A stretch of 40,149 bases of DNA, from the NCBI GenBank assembly GCA_012735585.1, contig JAAYGX010000040.1:1-40149 (forward strand), in the 5' to 3' direction. Positions 8,427 to 16,809 of the stretch are shown piece after piece. A program made the translations under genes and the position numbers. The notes beneath the pieces were generated by a model. The model saw only the letters and a list, made by a program, of their open reading frames with translations, had not been told where the DNA came from and ran no database searches. The stretch's first letter is position 1. The number at the start of each line of letters is the position of its first letter. The DNA comes from Tissierella sp. GTDB lineage: Bacteria > Bacillota > Clostridia > Tissierellales > Tissierellaceae.

Positions 8427-9266
8427 TTATATTACCCAATTTCCATCTTTAAATAGCTCTACTTTATTACCATTCTTTTCATAGGCAAGGATATCAAGTT
8501 TAGGTCCCCCAACCATGAAGTCAACATGGATTAAGCTAAAATTAGAACCTTTGGCAGCCAGTTCTTCTTCAGTCATTTCGGATCCATTTCTCATAGCGTA
8601 TGCATAGGCTCTTCCTAGGGCAAAGTGAACAGATGCATTTTCATCAAATAAGGTATTGTTAAATAATATACCCGTATTGGATATAGGAGAATCATCTTGT
8701 ACTAAAGCTACTTCTCCCAGATATCTAGCACCTTCATCATTATTTAATAGATTTTCCAATACTTCATATCCCTTTTCGGCATAGAAATCTATAACTTTAC
8801 CATCTTTAAAAGTAAATCCAAAGTCTTCTACAAGTTTTCCATTTAGACTTAATGGTTTAGTAGCTTTAAGAGTTCCATTTACTTTTAATTTATGTGGTGT
8901 AGTAAATACTTCTTCAGTAGGCATATTGGCCACATAGGAAGCACCAGCTAAACTTTCCTTGGAACCGCCCATCCAAAAATGATCTTCTGCCAAATATACT
9001 TCAATATCAGTACCTGGGCCTTTAAGTTCAAGTTTTTCAAATTGCTTGTCATTTAAGAAATTCTTATATTTTTTTAAGTTTTCATCATGGATTTCCCAAG
9101 CTTTAATAGGATCCTCTTGGTCTACTCGAGTAGCTTCAAAGATCTTCTCCCATAATTTTTCCACCGCTTCATCATTGCTTAAATCTGGGAATACAGATTT
9201 AGCCCATGGAATAGATGGTACAGCTAATATAGCCCATTTTGTACGGCCAGTCATTCTATATTTCAT
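8427..9266 (-). pseudogene. M29 aminopeptidase, C-terminal two thirds (after in-frame TAG)
   Basis: Second part of a thermophilic-type metalloaminopeptidase (AmpS/PepS family, M29). It carries the catalytic region: GEVALV with the metal-ligand Glu, LFDENASVHFALG with Glu and His, and LIHVDFMVG with His and Asp near the end. It is in the same frame as the upstream segment and separated from it by one TAG codon at 9269-9267. The ATG directly after the TAG has no ribosome binding site of its own, so independent translation is doubtful. Joined, the two parts give about 410 residues, exactly the family length. Without suppression the gene yields no complete enzyme. Confidence 0.8.
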
Positions 9267-9659
9267 CTAAGGGGTAGAAGCTAAGGAAGCGGTTTTCTGA
9301 TTTTTAGCAATTAAATCTCCATTTATATCCTTTAATAATTCCGGATCTGGTGCGGATATAAACATATGGTGATAGTTGTCTTTATACATTGCCTCTAGTG
9401 AATCAACTTTCCACTGTGGATATTCTTCAAATACATAATCCTTACCATATTTGTATCTAATCAGGCTCATTTCGTCATCTGTAAACATGAACTCTACATG
9501 TTTTGCACCTAACTCATAAGCCTTAGCCATTACTAACCTAGCTAAAGGGATACTATCTATATTACCACCAATGATTAACCCTTCTTTTTCTTTTAAGTTG
9601 ATTCCTACTTTAACTGCTAACTCGGCATATTTTTCTAATTGAACTTGAAAGTCATTCAT
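9267..9659 (-). pseudogene. M29 aminopeptidase, N-terminal third (before in-frame TAG)
   Basis: First 130 residues of the same M29 enzyme: an N-terminal MNDFQVQLEKYAELAVKVG, then EGLIIGG and LVMAKAYELGAKHVEF, typical of the substrate-binding domain of AmpS-like peptidases. The start at 9659 is chosen because GGAGGG lies upstream at the right distance. A longer reading from 9704 lacks a site. Translation stops at TAG (complement of 9267-9269) after KTASLASTP; the next codons resume the conserved sequence without any frame shift. A single base change from a sense codon (for example TTG or CAG) would explain it. Confidence 0.8.
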
Positions 9660-9876
9660 ATCTCTAATCCCTCCATTAGTTGTATAATATCCATATTGTA
9701 ACATATTTGCTTAAAATTTAGTATAAAAAAACGATAGACTATTTAAGAGTAAGCTAATAAGCTATAGTTTTTGTTGATCTTACTATTCAATTTATTGTGA
9801 AAATCAATATATAATGATATAATTTTATTTTAGAGATAGATGGTTTTTTGGTTCAAATCAGATAAGAGAAAACTAA

Positions 9877-10083
9877 ATGAGTAATTATATTGAATTTAAA
9901 GATGTTAAAAAGATTTATAAAATGGGAGAGGTAGAGATTGATGCATTAAGTGGTGCAAATTTTTCCATAGATAAAGGAGAGTTTGTAATAATTGCGGGAC
10001 CTAGTGGGGCCGGGAAATCTACTATACTAAATACACTAGGTGTGATGGATACGGCATCGTCTGGCGATCTCCATTGTAGTACC
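9877..10083 (+). pseudogene. ABC transporter ATPase, 5' fragment (LolD/MacB type)
   Basis: Only about the first 65 residues of a MacB/LolD-type ATPase remain: YIEFKDVKKIYKMGEVEIDAL, then Walker A GPSGAGKST, then LNTLGVMDTASSGD. Homology stops at this point, where the normal protein would continue toward the Q-loop and signature, and a few foreign codons lead to a stop at about 10086. Signature, Walker B and switch histidine are missing, so it cannot be a working ATPase. The break occurs at about 10065, where an unrelated reading frame takes over. No strong ribosome binding site stands before the ATG. Confidence 0.75.
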
Positions 10084-10189
10084 TAAGGATGTCGATGAAA
10101 TTTCAAAGTTTATTCATTTAAGAGATTCAAAGACTAAAGAAGAGATGACAATTCCTGAAGTGAGAGAGTTAGGTATCCATATATATTAG
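10067..10189 (+). pseudogene. Orphan C-terminal gene fragment, unidentified
   Basis: An open stretch in a different frame from the ATPase piece encodes about 40 residues beginning ISIVVPKDVDEISKF and ending PEVRELGIHIY before TAG at 10187-10189. It reads like the C-terminal tail of a normal soluble protein but has no start codon and I cannot assign a family. It sits exactly between the ATPase fragment and the YtvI fragment, which suggests deletions on both sides. Confidence 0.4.
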
Positions 10190-10190
10190 A

Positions 10191-10694
10191 GTGACAGATT
10201 TGAGAAAGGTAAGGTGTATTATATTGAGAAACAAAGATAAATTTAGAAGGGTAATAAATGACACAAAAAAAGGTATAGAAGGATATTTTAAGGCACAGCT
10301 AATCTTAATGGCAATGACTTTTATAATATTTAGTATTGGTCTTGTTATAATAGACGCACCCTATCCTTTGTTAATTGGATTTATAATAGCAATCGTAGAT
10401 GTCCTACCAGTACTAGGTAGTGGAATTATAATGATTCCTTGGAGTATTATCAGTTTAGTTGGAGGTAATTCTGATTTTGCTATAGCTTTGGCCATTGTAT
10501 ATGTAATGGCAACTTTAATTAGACAAATATTAGAGCCCAAGATAACAGGAGATAAAATAGGAATTAGGCCATTATATACTTTTATTGCTACAATTATTGG
10601 AACTTTGATATTTGGACCAATAGGAATAATTTTAGGACCAATTATAGCTGTAATTATTAAGTCTATAACTAATATAAATAAAAATAATTATTAA
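10191..10694 (+). pseudogene. YtvI-like sporulation membrane protein, C-terminal half
   Basis: The coding stretch gives about 167 residues. From KFRRVINDTKKGIEGYFKAQ onward it matches the C-terminal half of YtvI/AI-2E-family sporulation membrane proteins: hydrophobic helices, IAIVDVLPVLGSGIIMIPW, then RQILEPKITGDKIGIRPLY. Proteins of this family have about 350 residues, so roughly the N-terminal half is missing. The GTG at 10191 comes two bases after the stop of the preceding fragment and has no clear ribosome binding site. I read it as a truncated remnant created by deletion rather than a short functional gene. Some product is possible. Confidence 0.7.
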
Positions 10695-10756
10695 GGTGAA
10701 TTTATTGGGTATAAAATAATCATATTAAAATATCTATACTTTGAGGAGGTATCATT

Positions 10757-11956
10757 ATGGGATTAATAAAGGCAATAAGTAGTGCCATAGGAGGGAGTCT
10801 TGCTGATCAGTGGTTGGAAATTATAGAGCCAAATGATATGGGAGACAATACAGTGTTTACAAATGGTGTGATGGTAAGAAAAGATGATAGAAGAGGATCA
10901 AATAGAAAAGGAACGGTTGACACAGTATCAAATGGATCTATAATTCATGTTTATCCAAATCAATTTATGATGCTAGTCGATGGTGGAAAGATCGTAGACT
11001 ATACCGCTGAAGAAGGATACTATAAGGTTGATAATTCAACATTACCTTCCTTATTCAATGGTACTTTTAAAGATGCACTAAAAGAATCCTTTGGACGTTT
11101 TAAATATGGTGGAGTTACTCCAACCGCACAAAAGGTATACTATATAAATCTTCAGGAGATCAAAGGTATAAAATTTGGCACGCCAAATCCTTTAAACTAC
11201 TTTGACAACTTCTATAATTCAGAACTATTTTTAAGAACATTTGGGACTTATTCTATAAAAATAACAGATCCATTACTATTCTTCATGGAAGCAATACCAA
11301 GAAATAAAGATAAAGTTGAAATACAAGATATCAATGAGCAGTACTTATCAGAGTTTTTAGAAGCTTTACAATCAACGATGAACCAGATGTCAGCAGATGG
11401 AATACGCATCTCCCATGTAGCTTCAAGGGGAAGAGAACTGAGTAAATATATGGCTGATATTCTTGATGAAGATTGGAAGAGAATGAGAGGTATGGAGATA
11501 CAGGCGGTAGGTATCTCAAATATATCCTATGATGATGAATCAAAAGAATTGATAAATATGAGAAACAAAGGAGCAATGCTAGGGGATCCATCAGTAAGAG
11601 AAGGTTATGTGCAAGGATCTATAGCGAGAGGATTAGAAGCAGCAGGTTCCAATGAAGGAGGAGCTACTGGGGCATTTTTAGGTATGGGACTTGGGATGCA
11701 AGGTGGAGGAAACTTTATGGGTGCAGCTTCAGCCTCCAACCAAAAACAAATGGAAGACCGAAGAAATGTTGAAGAAAAACCAAGCTCAACTAAAGGAAAT
11801 AATTGGTTCTGTCCAGATTGTGGAAACAAAAACCATGGTAACTTCTGTGTAGAATGTGGTACAAAAAAACCAACATCGAAAAATTGTTCAAATTGTGGAT
11901 ATGAACCTAAAGGTAGTACACCAAATTTCTGCCCTGAATGTGGAAATAAGTTTTAG
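10757..11956 (+). CDS. ydjI: SPFH-domain protein with C-terminal zinc ribbons (YdjI-like)
   Basis: 399 residues. The N-terminal 290 form an SPFH/stomatin-like domain of the 'virion core protein' type found in B. subtilis YdjI. A short Gly/Met-rich stretch follows (about 295-325), then two zinc ribbons made of four CxxC pairs (CPDCG, CVECG, CSNCG, CPECG). No membrane segment is present, so it is a soluble protein that associates with membrane partners. GAGGAGGT lies six bases before the ATG. It is followed in the same direction by a zinc-ribbon membrane protein and a TPM protein. In B. subtilis the homologous module recruits PspA to stressed membranes (established for ydjFGHI); no pspA is present here. 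Confidence 0.88.
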   Translation: MGLIKAISSAIGGSLADQWLEIIEPNDMGDNTVFTNGVMVRKDDRRGSNRKGTVDTVSNGSIIHVYPNQFMMLVDGGKIVDYTAEEGYYKVDNSTLPSLFNGTFKDALKESFGRFKYGGVTPTAQKVYYINLQEIKGIKFGTPNPLNYFDNFYNSELFLRTFGTYSIKITDPLLFFMEAIPRNKDKVEIQDINEQYLSEFLEALQSTMNQMSADGIRISHVASRGRELSKYMADILDEDWKRMRGMEIQAVGISNISYDDESKELINMRNKGAMLGDPSVREGYVQGSIARGLEAAGSNEGGATGAFLGMGLGMQGGGNFMGAASASNQKQMEDRRNVEEKPSSTKGNNWFCPDCGNKNHGNFCVECGTKKPTSKNCSNCGYEPKGSTPNFCPECGNKF

Positions 11957-11987
11957 TTGTATATCTTTCTATTAAGAGGTGATGAAG

Positions 11988-13061
11988 ATGGCTACAACCA
12001 GCTATAAATGCCCCAGCTGTGGTGCTGGGATACATTATAAGCCTGCATATAAGAAGTTCAAATGTGATTTTTGTTTAAGTGAATATGATGAGGTAGAATT
12101 ATCCAATCAAAGAGAGAATATAGATGAGACTCATGCCCATGAACATACCCATGAACATACCCATGAACACAGGGTAGATGAAGATATGGGAGTTTTAAAC
12201 TCTTATCATTGCAAAAGCTGTGGCGCAGAAGTAGTTACAGATGAAACCACTACGGCTACCTTTTGCTACTATTGTCATAATCCTGTGATTATCTCCAATA
12301 GATTAAAAGGAGAATTCCTTCCAAATAAAATTATACCTTTTAAAATAGATAATAAGAGAGCGAAAGAAACCTTTTTAAATTGGGTAGGCAGGAAGAAGTT
12401 TGTGCCTGATGATTTTACTAGCCAATCTCAGTTGGAGAAAATTACAGGAATCTATCTACCCTATTGGTGGGTAGATTATAAAGCTGATGTTGATTATGTA
12501 GGAGAAGGGCGAAGTATTAGGGTCTGGCGTGCTGGTGGTAGAGAATATACTGAAACAAAGCAATATGAAATAGTTAGGAAAGGCGAAATTGATATCAATA
12601 ATGTGACTGAACTAGCATTTACTAAAATTAATAAGGATCTATTAAATGGAATAGGACCCTATGATGAAAGTGAAGCAATACCCTTTTCAAAGCCATATCT
12701 ATCAGGTTTCTTTGCAGAACAGTATGATATTGGAAGAGAAAAAATTGAACCTACAATAGAGGAACAAGTAAATCGTTATTATAAATATTTAATAAATGAA
12801 AGTATACAAGGCTATAATAATGTAAAAAATATCCGTAATCTTATTGATTTAGATGTGAAGTCATGGAATTATACTTTGTTACCTGCTTGGATATTAACCT
12901 ATTCTTACAATGGTAAAACCTATGTATTTGCCGTTAATGGACAAAACGGAAGATCCTATGGAGAGCTACCATTAAGTAGAAAAAGGATGACAAGTGCATT
13001 TGGTATGATATTCTCTGTGGTGTTTATCGTCCTTTTATTAGGAGGGATGTTTATATGGTAG
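11988..13061 (+). CDS. Zinc-ribbon membrane protein (YdjG-like) with His-rich insert
   Basis: About 357 residues. Two zinc ribbons are visible: YKCPSCG with CDFC near the start, and YHCKSCG with CYYC about 60 residues later. Between them is a His/Glu/Thr tandem repeat, HAHEHTHEHTHEHR. A middle domain contains the aromatic motif LPYWWVDYKADVDY, and one membrane helix ends the protein (last 20 residues). The chosen ATG at 11988 is six bases after AGAGGTG; an earlier GTG/ATG at 11979/11982 is too close to it. It overlaps the next gene by 7 bases, showing tight coupling. The second gene of the YdjGHI-like module, it probably forms the membrane platform. Confidence 0.82.
   Translation: MATTSYKCPSCGAGIHYKPAYKKFKCDFCLSEYDEVELSNQRENIDETHAHEHTHEHTHEHRVDEDMGVLNSYHCKSCGAEVVTDETTTATFCYYCHNPVIISNRLKGEFLPNKIIPFKIDNKRAKETFLNWVGRKKFVPDDFTSQSQLEKITGIYLPYWWVDYKADVDYVGEGRSIRVWRAGGREYTETKQYEIVRKGEIDINNVTELAFTKINKDLLNGIGPYDESEAIPFSKPYLSGFFAEQYDIGREKIEPTIEEQVNRYYKYLINESIQGYNNVKNIRNLIDLDVKSWNYTLLPAWILTYSYNGKTYVFAVNGQNGRSYGELPLSRKRMTSAFGMIFSVVFIVLLLGGMFIW
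12138..12170 (+). repeat. 12-bp tandem repeat encoding His-rich stretch
   Basis: CATGAACATACC is repeated 2.75 times (12138-12149, 12150-12161, 12162-12170). In frame it encodes HEHT units. Copy number could change by slippage without breaking the frame. Confidence 0.85.
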
Positions 13062-13894
13062 GCATATGTAATAGATATAGAAAAATTGTACTATGTTTGG
13101 CTTTATGCTTACTAGTAATATTACCTATTGCCAATGTATATGCAGAGAAGACTTTGGTAATAGATAATGCAGGTCTTATGACAGAAGATGAAGTTACAGA
13201 TTTAAATCAGAAGGCCAATGCCCTATCTGAAGAATACAATATGGATATAGTTATAGTGACTGCAGATCATCTTGAAGGTAAAACAACAAGAGAATTTGCT
13301 GATGACTACTTTGATTATAATGATTTTGGTCGTGGGGCCTCTTATGATGGGATTTTATTTTTAATTGATATGGAAAATAGGATACCTTATATATCTACTA
13401 CAGGTGTAGCCATAAGATATTTTACAGACCAACGTCTGGATGCTATATTAGACTTGGCCTATGACAGTGGTTTACCAGAGGGGGACTATTATGGTGCAGC
13501 CCTAGGATTTTTAGAAGGTTCTGAAAATTATCTTCAAAAAGGCATATCTTCTGATCAATACAATGAACCAGAGCATATTCCCAAAGAGAACAAATTAACA
13601 TCAACAGATATCATCATCGGCCTACTTGGTGGACTAGGAGTTGGAGGAGTTTTTGTATTAAGTACAATATCCCAATATAGATTTAAAAAAAGGCCCAATC
13701 CATATTCCTATAGGTCTAATAGCGCCGTAAATTTTCATAGAAATGAAGATAGATTAATTAATAGTTTTACAACACATAGAGTGATTCCAAAACCTCAACC
13801 AACAAATACGTCAAGATCTACCAGCGGAAGAAGCACAACCCATAGGTCCTCCAGTGGAAGGACTCATGGAGGTAGAAGTGGTAGAAAATTTTAA
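13055..13894 (+). CDS. TPM-domain membrane protein (YdjH/YgcG-like)
   Basis: 279 residues. Signal peptide about 1-29 (cleavage after VYA). A TPM domain follows at about 32-165, beginning LVIDNAGLMTEDEV and containing DIVIVTADHLEGKTTREFADDYFD and GILFLIDMENR. One membrane helix lies at about 182-202. The cytoplasmic tail is rich in Ser, Arg, Thr and Gly, ending SGRTHGGRSGRKF. TPM domains face the outside and have been linked to photosystem repair in plants and to membrane stress in bacteria. Its ATG overlaps the end of the preceding gene, and a strong terminator follows, so it is the last gene of the three-gene module. Confidence 0.87.
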   Translation: MVGICNRYRKIVLCLALCLLVILPIANVYAEKTLVIDNAGLMTEDEVTDLNQKANALSEEYNMDIVIVTADHLEGKTTREFADDYFDYNDFGRGASYDGILFLIDMENRIPYISTTGVAIRYFTDQRLDAILDLAYDSGLPEGDYYGAALGFLEGSENYLQKGISSDQYNEPEHIPKENKLTSTDIIIGLLGGLGVGGVFVLSTISQYRFKKRPNPYSYRSNSAVNFHRNEDRLINSFTTHRVIPKPQPTNTSRSTSGRSTTHRSSSGRTHGGRSGRKF

Positions 13895-13931
13895 AAGCAA
13901 GGTATGTCAAATAGATATACCTTGCTTTTTT
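13893..13931 (+). terminator. Intrinsic terminator after the SPFH/TPM module
   Basis: 13-bp stem AAAAGCAAGGTAT / ATACCTTGCTTTT with an 11-base loop, then T residues. It begins at the stop codon of the TPM gene. Confidence 0.9.
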
Positions 13932-14060
13932 ACCTTTAAAAGCAATGAATAAAAATACTTTAGAAATAAAATTTTAAATCCACCCAATAATCTATATTAA
14001 AAAGTCAAGAAATGTGATAAACTTAAACAGTAAGATTAATTTATTTGGAGGGAATAGGCT

Positions 14061-14579
14061 TTGGATTTAAAATCTAAAATAAGAGTAATAGAAGGATTTC
14101 CGGTAGAGGGAATTAGTTTTAAGGATATAACCACTTTAATAAAAGATAAAGAGGCTTATAAATATGCAATCGATAAAATAGTGGAAGATTTGAAGGGAAA
14201 AGATATTGATTACATAGTTGGTCCTGAAGCAAGAGGCTTTTTATTTGGAGCAGCAGTGGCTTATGCACTAGGTGTAGGATTTATACCTGTAAGAAAACCA
14301 GGAAAACTACCAGGTGTTACAGCAAGTAACGAATATGAATTAGAATATGGCACAAACACCCTTGAAATTCATACTGATGCAATTAATAAAGGCGATAAAA
14401 TAGCCATAGTAGATGATCTTTTAGCTACAGGTGGTACAGTAATATCCGCTGCAAAATTAATAGAATCCTTAGGTGGAGAAGTGATCGCTATGGAGTTTTT
14501 AATTGAATTAGAAGATTTAAAAGGAAGAGAAAAAATAGGTAATTATTATATAAATTCTTTAGTAAGATATGATAAATAA
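14061..14579 (+). CDS. apt: Adenine phosphoribosyltransferase
   Basis: 172 residues, the usual length for APRT. It converts adenine plus PRPP into AMP in purine salvage. The N-terminal [18 protein letters not shown] and [10 protein letters not shown] are typical, and the PRPP-binding motif [11 protein letters not shown] lies at about 113-123. The start is TTG at 14061, supported by GGAGGG (14047-14052) eight bases upstream and by the family N-terminus; no ATG fits. It is a single-gene unit between the TPM terminator and the folded element at 14704. The 160 bases between 13900 and 14060 show no further gene. Confidence 0.95.
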   Translation: MDLKSKIRVIEGFPVEGISFKDITTLIKDKEAYKYAIDKIVEDLKGKDIDYIVGPEARGFLFGAAVAYALGVGFIPVRKPGKLPGVTASNEYELEYGTNTLEIHTDAINKGDKIAIVDDLLATGGTVISAAKLIESLGGEVIAMEFLIELEDLKGREKIGNYYINSLVRYDK

Positions 14580-14703
14580 ATATATATAAAGTATTTTAAA
14601 TGATGAGTTATAAAAACCTTTCTAGTAGATAGAAATAAATTTTTAAATAAAACGCGACAATGGAAAATTTGAATAGAAGTATCCACTAAATAAAAAAATT
14701 GAA

Positions 14704-14811
14704 AGAGCTGCACTAGGGCGGCTGGCTATCGCCTAGTCCTGGAAGGAGTTTTAATTGCAACCTTAATTTGCTCCCTAGGAAGTCGATAGGGAGCGCCTTT
14801 GGTGCAGCTCT
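14704..14811. ncRNA. Candidate structured RNA, family unknown
   Basis: A 108-base GC-richer island in AT-rich intergenic DNA (14580-14878 has no gene). It is closed by a perfect 10-bp stem AGAGCTGCAC / GTGCAGCTCT (14704-14713 with 14802-14811). Inside are two hairpins: CTAGGGCG (14713-14720) with CGCCTAG (14730-14736), and GCTCCCTA / TAGGGAGC (14770-14777, 14787-14794), a perfect 8-bp stem with loop GGAAGTCGA. Strand is uncertain. On the minus strand the outer stem is followed by TTTCAATTTTTTT, which looks like a terminator; on the plus strand it is followed by a weaker AT stretch. A conserved sporulation RNA such as CsfG is one possibility I could not verify. Confidence 0.55.
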
Positions 14812-14878
14812 AATTATTTATGTGTGGCAATACTTCTTCAAATTTGTAATTGTCGAGACGTTTTTTTGAACACGCCAA

Positions 14879-16441
14879 TTAATAATCTTCTTTTATAACC
14901 TTTTCAATAGTATTTACATCTCTATCAAAACTTAAAGGCTTAACAGCTGGTCCGTGAATTACTTTACCTTCATAAGTAAATCTAGAACCATGACATGGAC
15001 AGTCCCAAGAACGTTCGGCTTTGTTCCATTTCAATTCGCATCCCATATGAGTGCATGTAGTGTTAACTAAATGAAGTTTACCACTTTCATCCCTGTAAGC
15101 ACCAGTTTTATCTCCATCAAATTCTACAAAGATTGCATCACCAGGTTTTAAATCTATATCTTTTTCTGTAGAATGTAATTTACCTTCAAGTAGTTGACCT
15201 GCCACATCTGCATTTTGAACAAGGAAATTTTTTGAAGATGCCATTATGGTTTTACGTGATGGGTTGTAGACATCTGCCCATGGACTTGTTCCTTTAACTA
15301 TCAAATCCCTAAGAACAATAGATGAAGCCATACTATTGGTCATACCCCATTTTGCAAATCCAGTAGCTACATAAAGATTAGGAGTGTCAGAAGCATATTG
15401 ACCTACATAGGGAACACCATCTAAAGTTATACAATCCTGGGTTGACCATCGATAAGGAATATCTTCAATGGTAAACATACTTTTAGCAAAATCAAACAAT
15501 GCCTCATAATGTTCATTGGTGTTTTCTCCTTGGCCGGCCTTATGTTTTTCACCAACGACTAAAATTAGTTGTCCATTTTCCGTAGGATGACATCTTAATG
15601 AACGTGGTGGATCCTCTGCATTAATATACATTCCGCCTGGATATTTTTCCTGAGCCTTAACCCCCAAGATATATGATCTTTCAACATAAAGCCTTGCATA
15701 ATACATGGATTTTTTATTAAAGAAAGGATAATGGGTGGCTATAATTACCTTTTGGGCAGTTATTTTATTTCCTTCACTTGTATTGATAATGTATTTATCA
15801 TTATCTTTATCTAATTCTATAGCTCTGGTTTTTTCGTATATTTGTACTCCTTTATCATTGATAATCTTTGCTAAACTCAGTAAAAACTTTCTTGGGTGAA
15901 ATTGTGCTTGATTCCTAAATGCCATACCCGTTTTTATTTCAAAAGGGAAAGGCACATCTTCTATTAATTCAGCATCGATACCTAAGGATCTGGCTGCTTC
16001 AACTTCCATTTCTATCTCTTTTATATATTTATCTTCTTGGGTGTATATATAGGCAAGCTGTGATGCATAATCGCAATCAATATTATACTCGTTAGCAATT
16101 TTTTCAATTTGATGTATAGCTGATTCATTTGCTCGGGCATACTGTTGTGCTAATTCTCGGCCCATTTGATTAATTATCTTTTGATATATTAGACCATGTT
16201 GAGAAGTTAATTTGGCAGTCGTATGGGCAGTAGTAGATTGAACAATATTTTCTGCCTCTATAATAGCAATTTTAAATCCTTGTTTTTCCAATTGATAAGC
16301 AGATAAAATTCCTACCATACCACCGCCTATGATAGCAATATCCACACCTATATCTTCATCAAGTTCTTTATAGTTTGTACTTTCTGTGGAAGCAAGCCAG
16401 TAAGATTCAGGCATATTTTTAAATAAATTCACATCATTCAT
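14879..16441 (-). CDS. FAD-dependent oxidoreductase with C-terminal Rieske [2Fe-2S] domain
   Basis: 520 residues. The N-terminal DAO-type FAD domain has the Rossmann motif IAIIGGGMVG (35-44). The C-terminal Rieske domain has CTHMGC (from residue 463) and CPCHG (from 481): ligands Cys463, His465, Cys481 and His484, plus the cysteine pair 468/483 that forms the stabilising disulfide in bc1-type Rieske proteins. It resembles B. subtilis YhfW. No signal peptide is seen, so it is likely cytoplasmic. It presumably oxidises an amine or amino-acid-like substrate and passes electrons through the Rieske centre; the substrate is unknown. It is transcribed alone, divergently from the liv operon. Confidence 0.9.
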   Translation of the reverse strand: MNDVNLFKNMPESYWLASTESTNYKELDEDIGVDIAIIGGGMVGILSAYQLEKQGFKIAIIEAENIVQSTTAHTTAKLTSQHGLIYQKIINQMGRELAQQYARANESAIHQIEKIANEYNIDCDYASQLAYIYTQEDKYIKEIEMEVEAARSLGIDAELIEDVPFPFEIKTGMAFRNQAQFHPRKFLLSLAKIINDKGVQIYEKTRAIELDKDNDKYIINTSEGNKITAQKVIIATHYPFFNKKSMYYARLYVERSYILGVKAQEKYPGGMYINAEDPPRSLRCHPTENGQLILVVGEKHKAGQGENTNEHYEALFDFAKSMFTIEDIPYRWSTQDCITLDGVPYVGQYASDTPNLYVATGFAKWGMTNSMASSIVLRDLIVKGTSPWADVYNPSRKTIMASSKNFLVQNADVAGQLLEGKLHSTEKDIDLKPGDAIFVEFDGDKTGAYRDESGKLHLVNTTCTHMGCELKWNKAERSWDCPCHGSRFTYEGKVIHGPAVKPLSFDRDVNTIEKVIKEDY

Positions 16442-16611
16442 CTATATCCTCCAATTATTATATATTCTATTATCTATTTTCTACCTTTACATAATAAATA
16501 TACTAATTAAAAGATCTTAGTTCATCAAAAAAATGGATTTCCCATTTTAAGCTATCAATATAGAAAATAAACCTGTTCATAAAAAAAGTAAAATTCGTAA
16601 AGAAAAACAAA

Positions 16612-16630
16612 TGAAATCGTTATCATTTCA
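16612..16630. promoter_or_regulatory. Candidate Fur/PerR-like box
   Basis: TGAAAT-N7-ATTTCA inverted repeat. Its core AATCGTTATCATT differs at two positions from the classical Fur core AATGATTATCATT. It lies 40 bases upstream of the liv promoter -35 box and about 170 bases upstream of the divergent Rieske oxidoreductase. Function is inferred only. Confidence 0.3.
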
Positions 16631-16669
16631 ACTATTTGAAAGATTTTCGTAAAACTTTCTAAAAAGGTG

Positions 16670-16698
16670 TTGACAAAATTTCTTTAGGGTGTTAAAGT
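16670..16698 (+). promoter_or_regulatory. Sigma-A promoter of the T-box/liv operon
   Basis: Perfect -35 TTGACA (16670-16675), 17-base spacer, -10 TAAAGT (16693-16698, four of six matches). Transcription would start near 16705, so the 8-bp repeats and the T-box both lie in the leader RNA. Confidence 0.6.
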
Positions 16699-16723
16699 AA
16701 TATAAATTATTAATTTCGAAAAT

Positions 16724-16787
16724 AAAGAATTAAAGAATTAAAGAATTAAAGAGTTAAAGAAATAAAGAGTTAAAGAATTAAAGAATC
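16724..16787 (+). repeat. Eight 8-bp tandem repeats (AAAGAATT) in leader
   Basis: Eight contiguous 8-base units starting at 16724: AAAGAATT three times, then AAAGAGTT, AAAGAAAT, AAAGAGTT, AAAGAATT, AAAGAATC. They lie between the promoter and the T-box stem I. Purine-rich and unstructured, they could act as a spacer or vary in copy number. Confidence 0.85.
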
Positions 16788-16809
16788 TAAAATTAAATAA
16801 CGGACTATG

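Noticed and set aside
9267-9269. TAG as a pyrrolysine codon in the aminopeptidase
   Set aside because: Pyrrolysine is known mainly in methylamine methyltransferases; the site is not near the catalytic residues. A nonsense change is simpler, though the genome should be checked for pyl genes.
16724-16787. CRISPR array
   Set aside because: Units are 8 bases without spacers and no cas gene is present; this is a simple tandem repeat.
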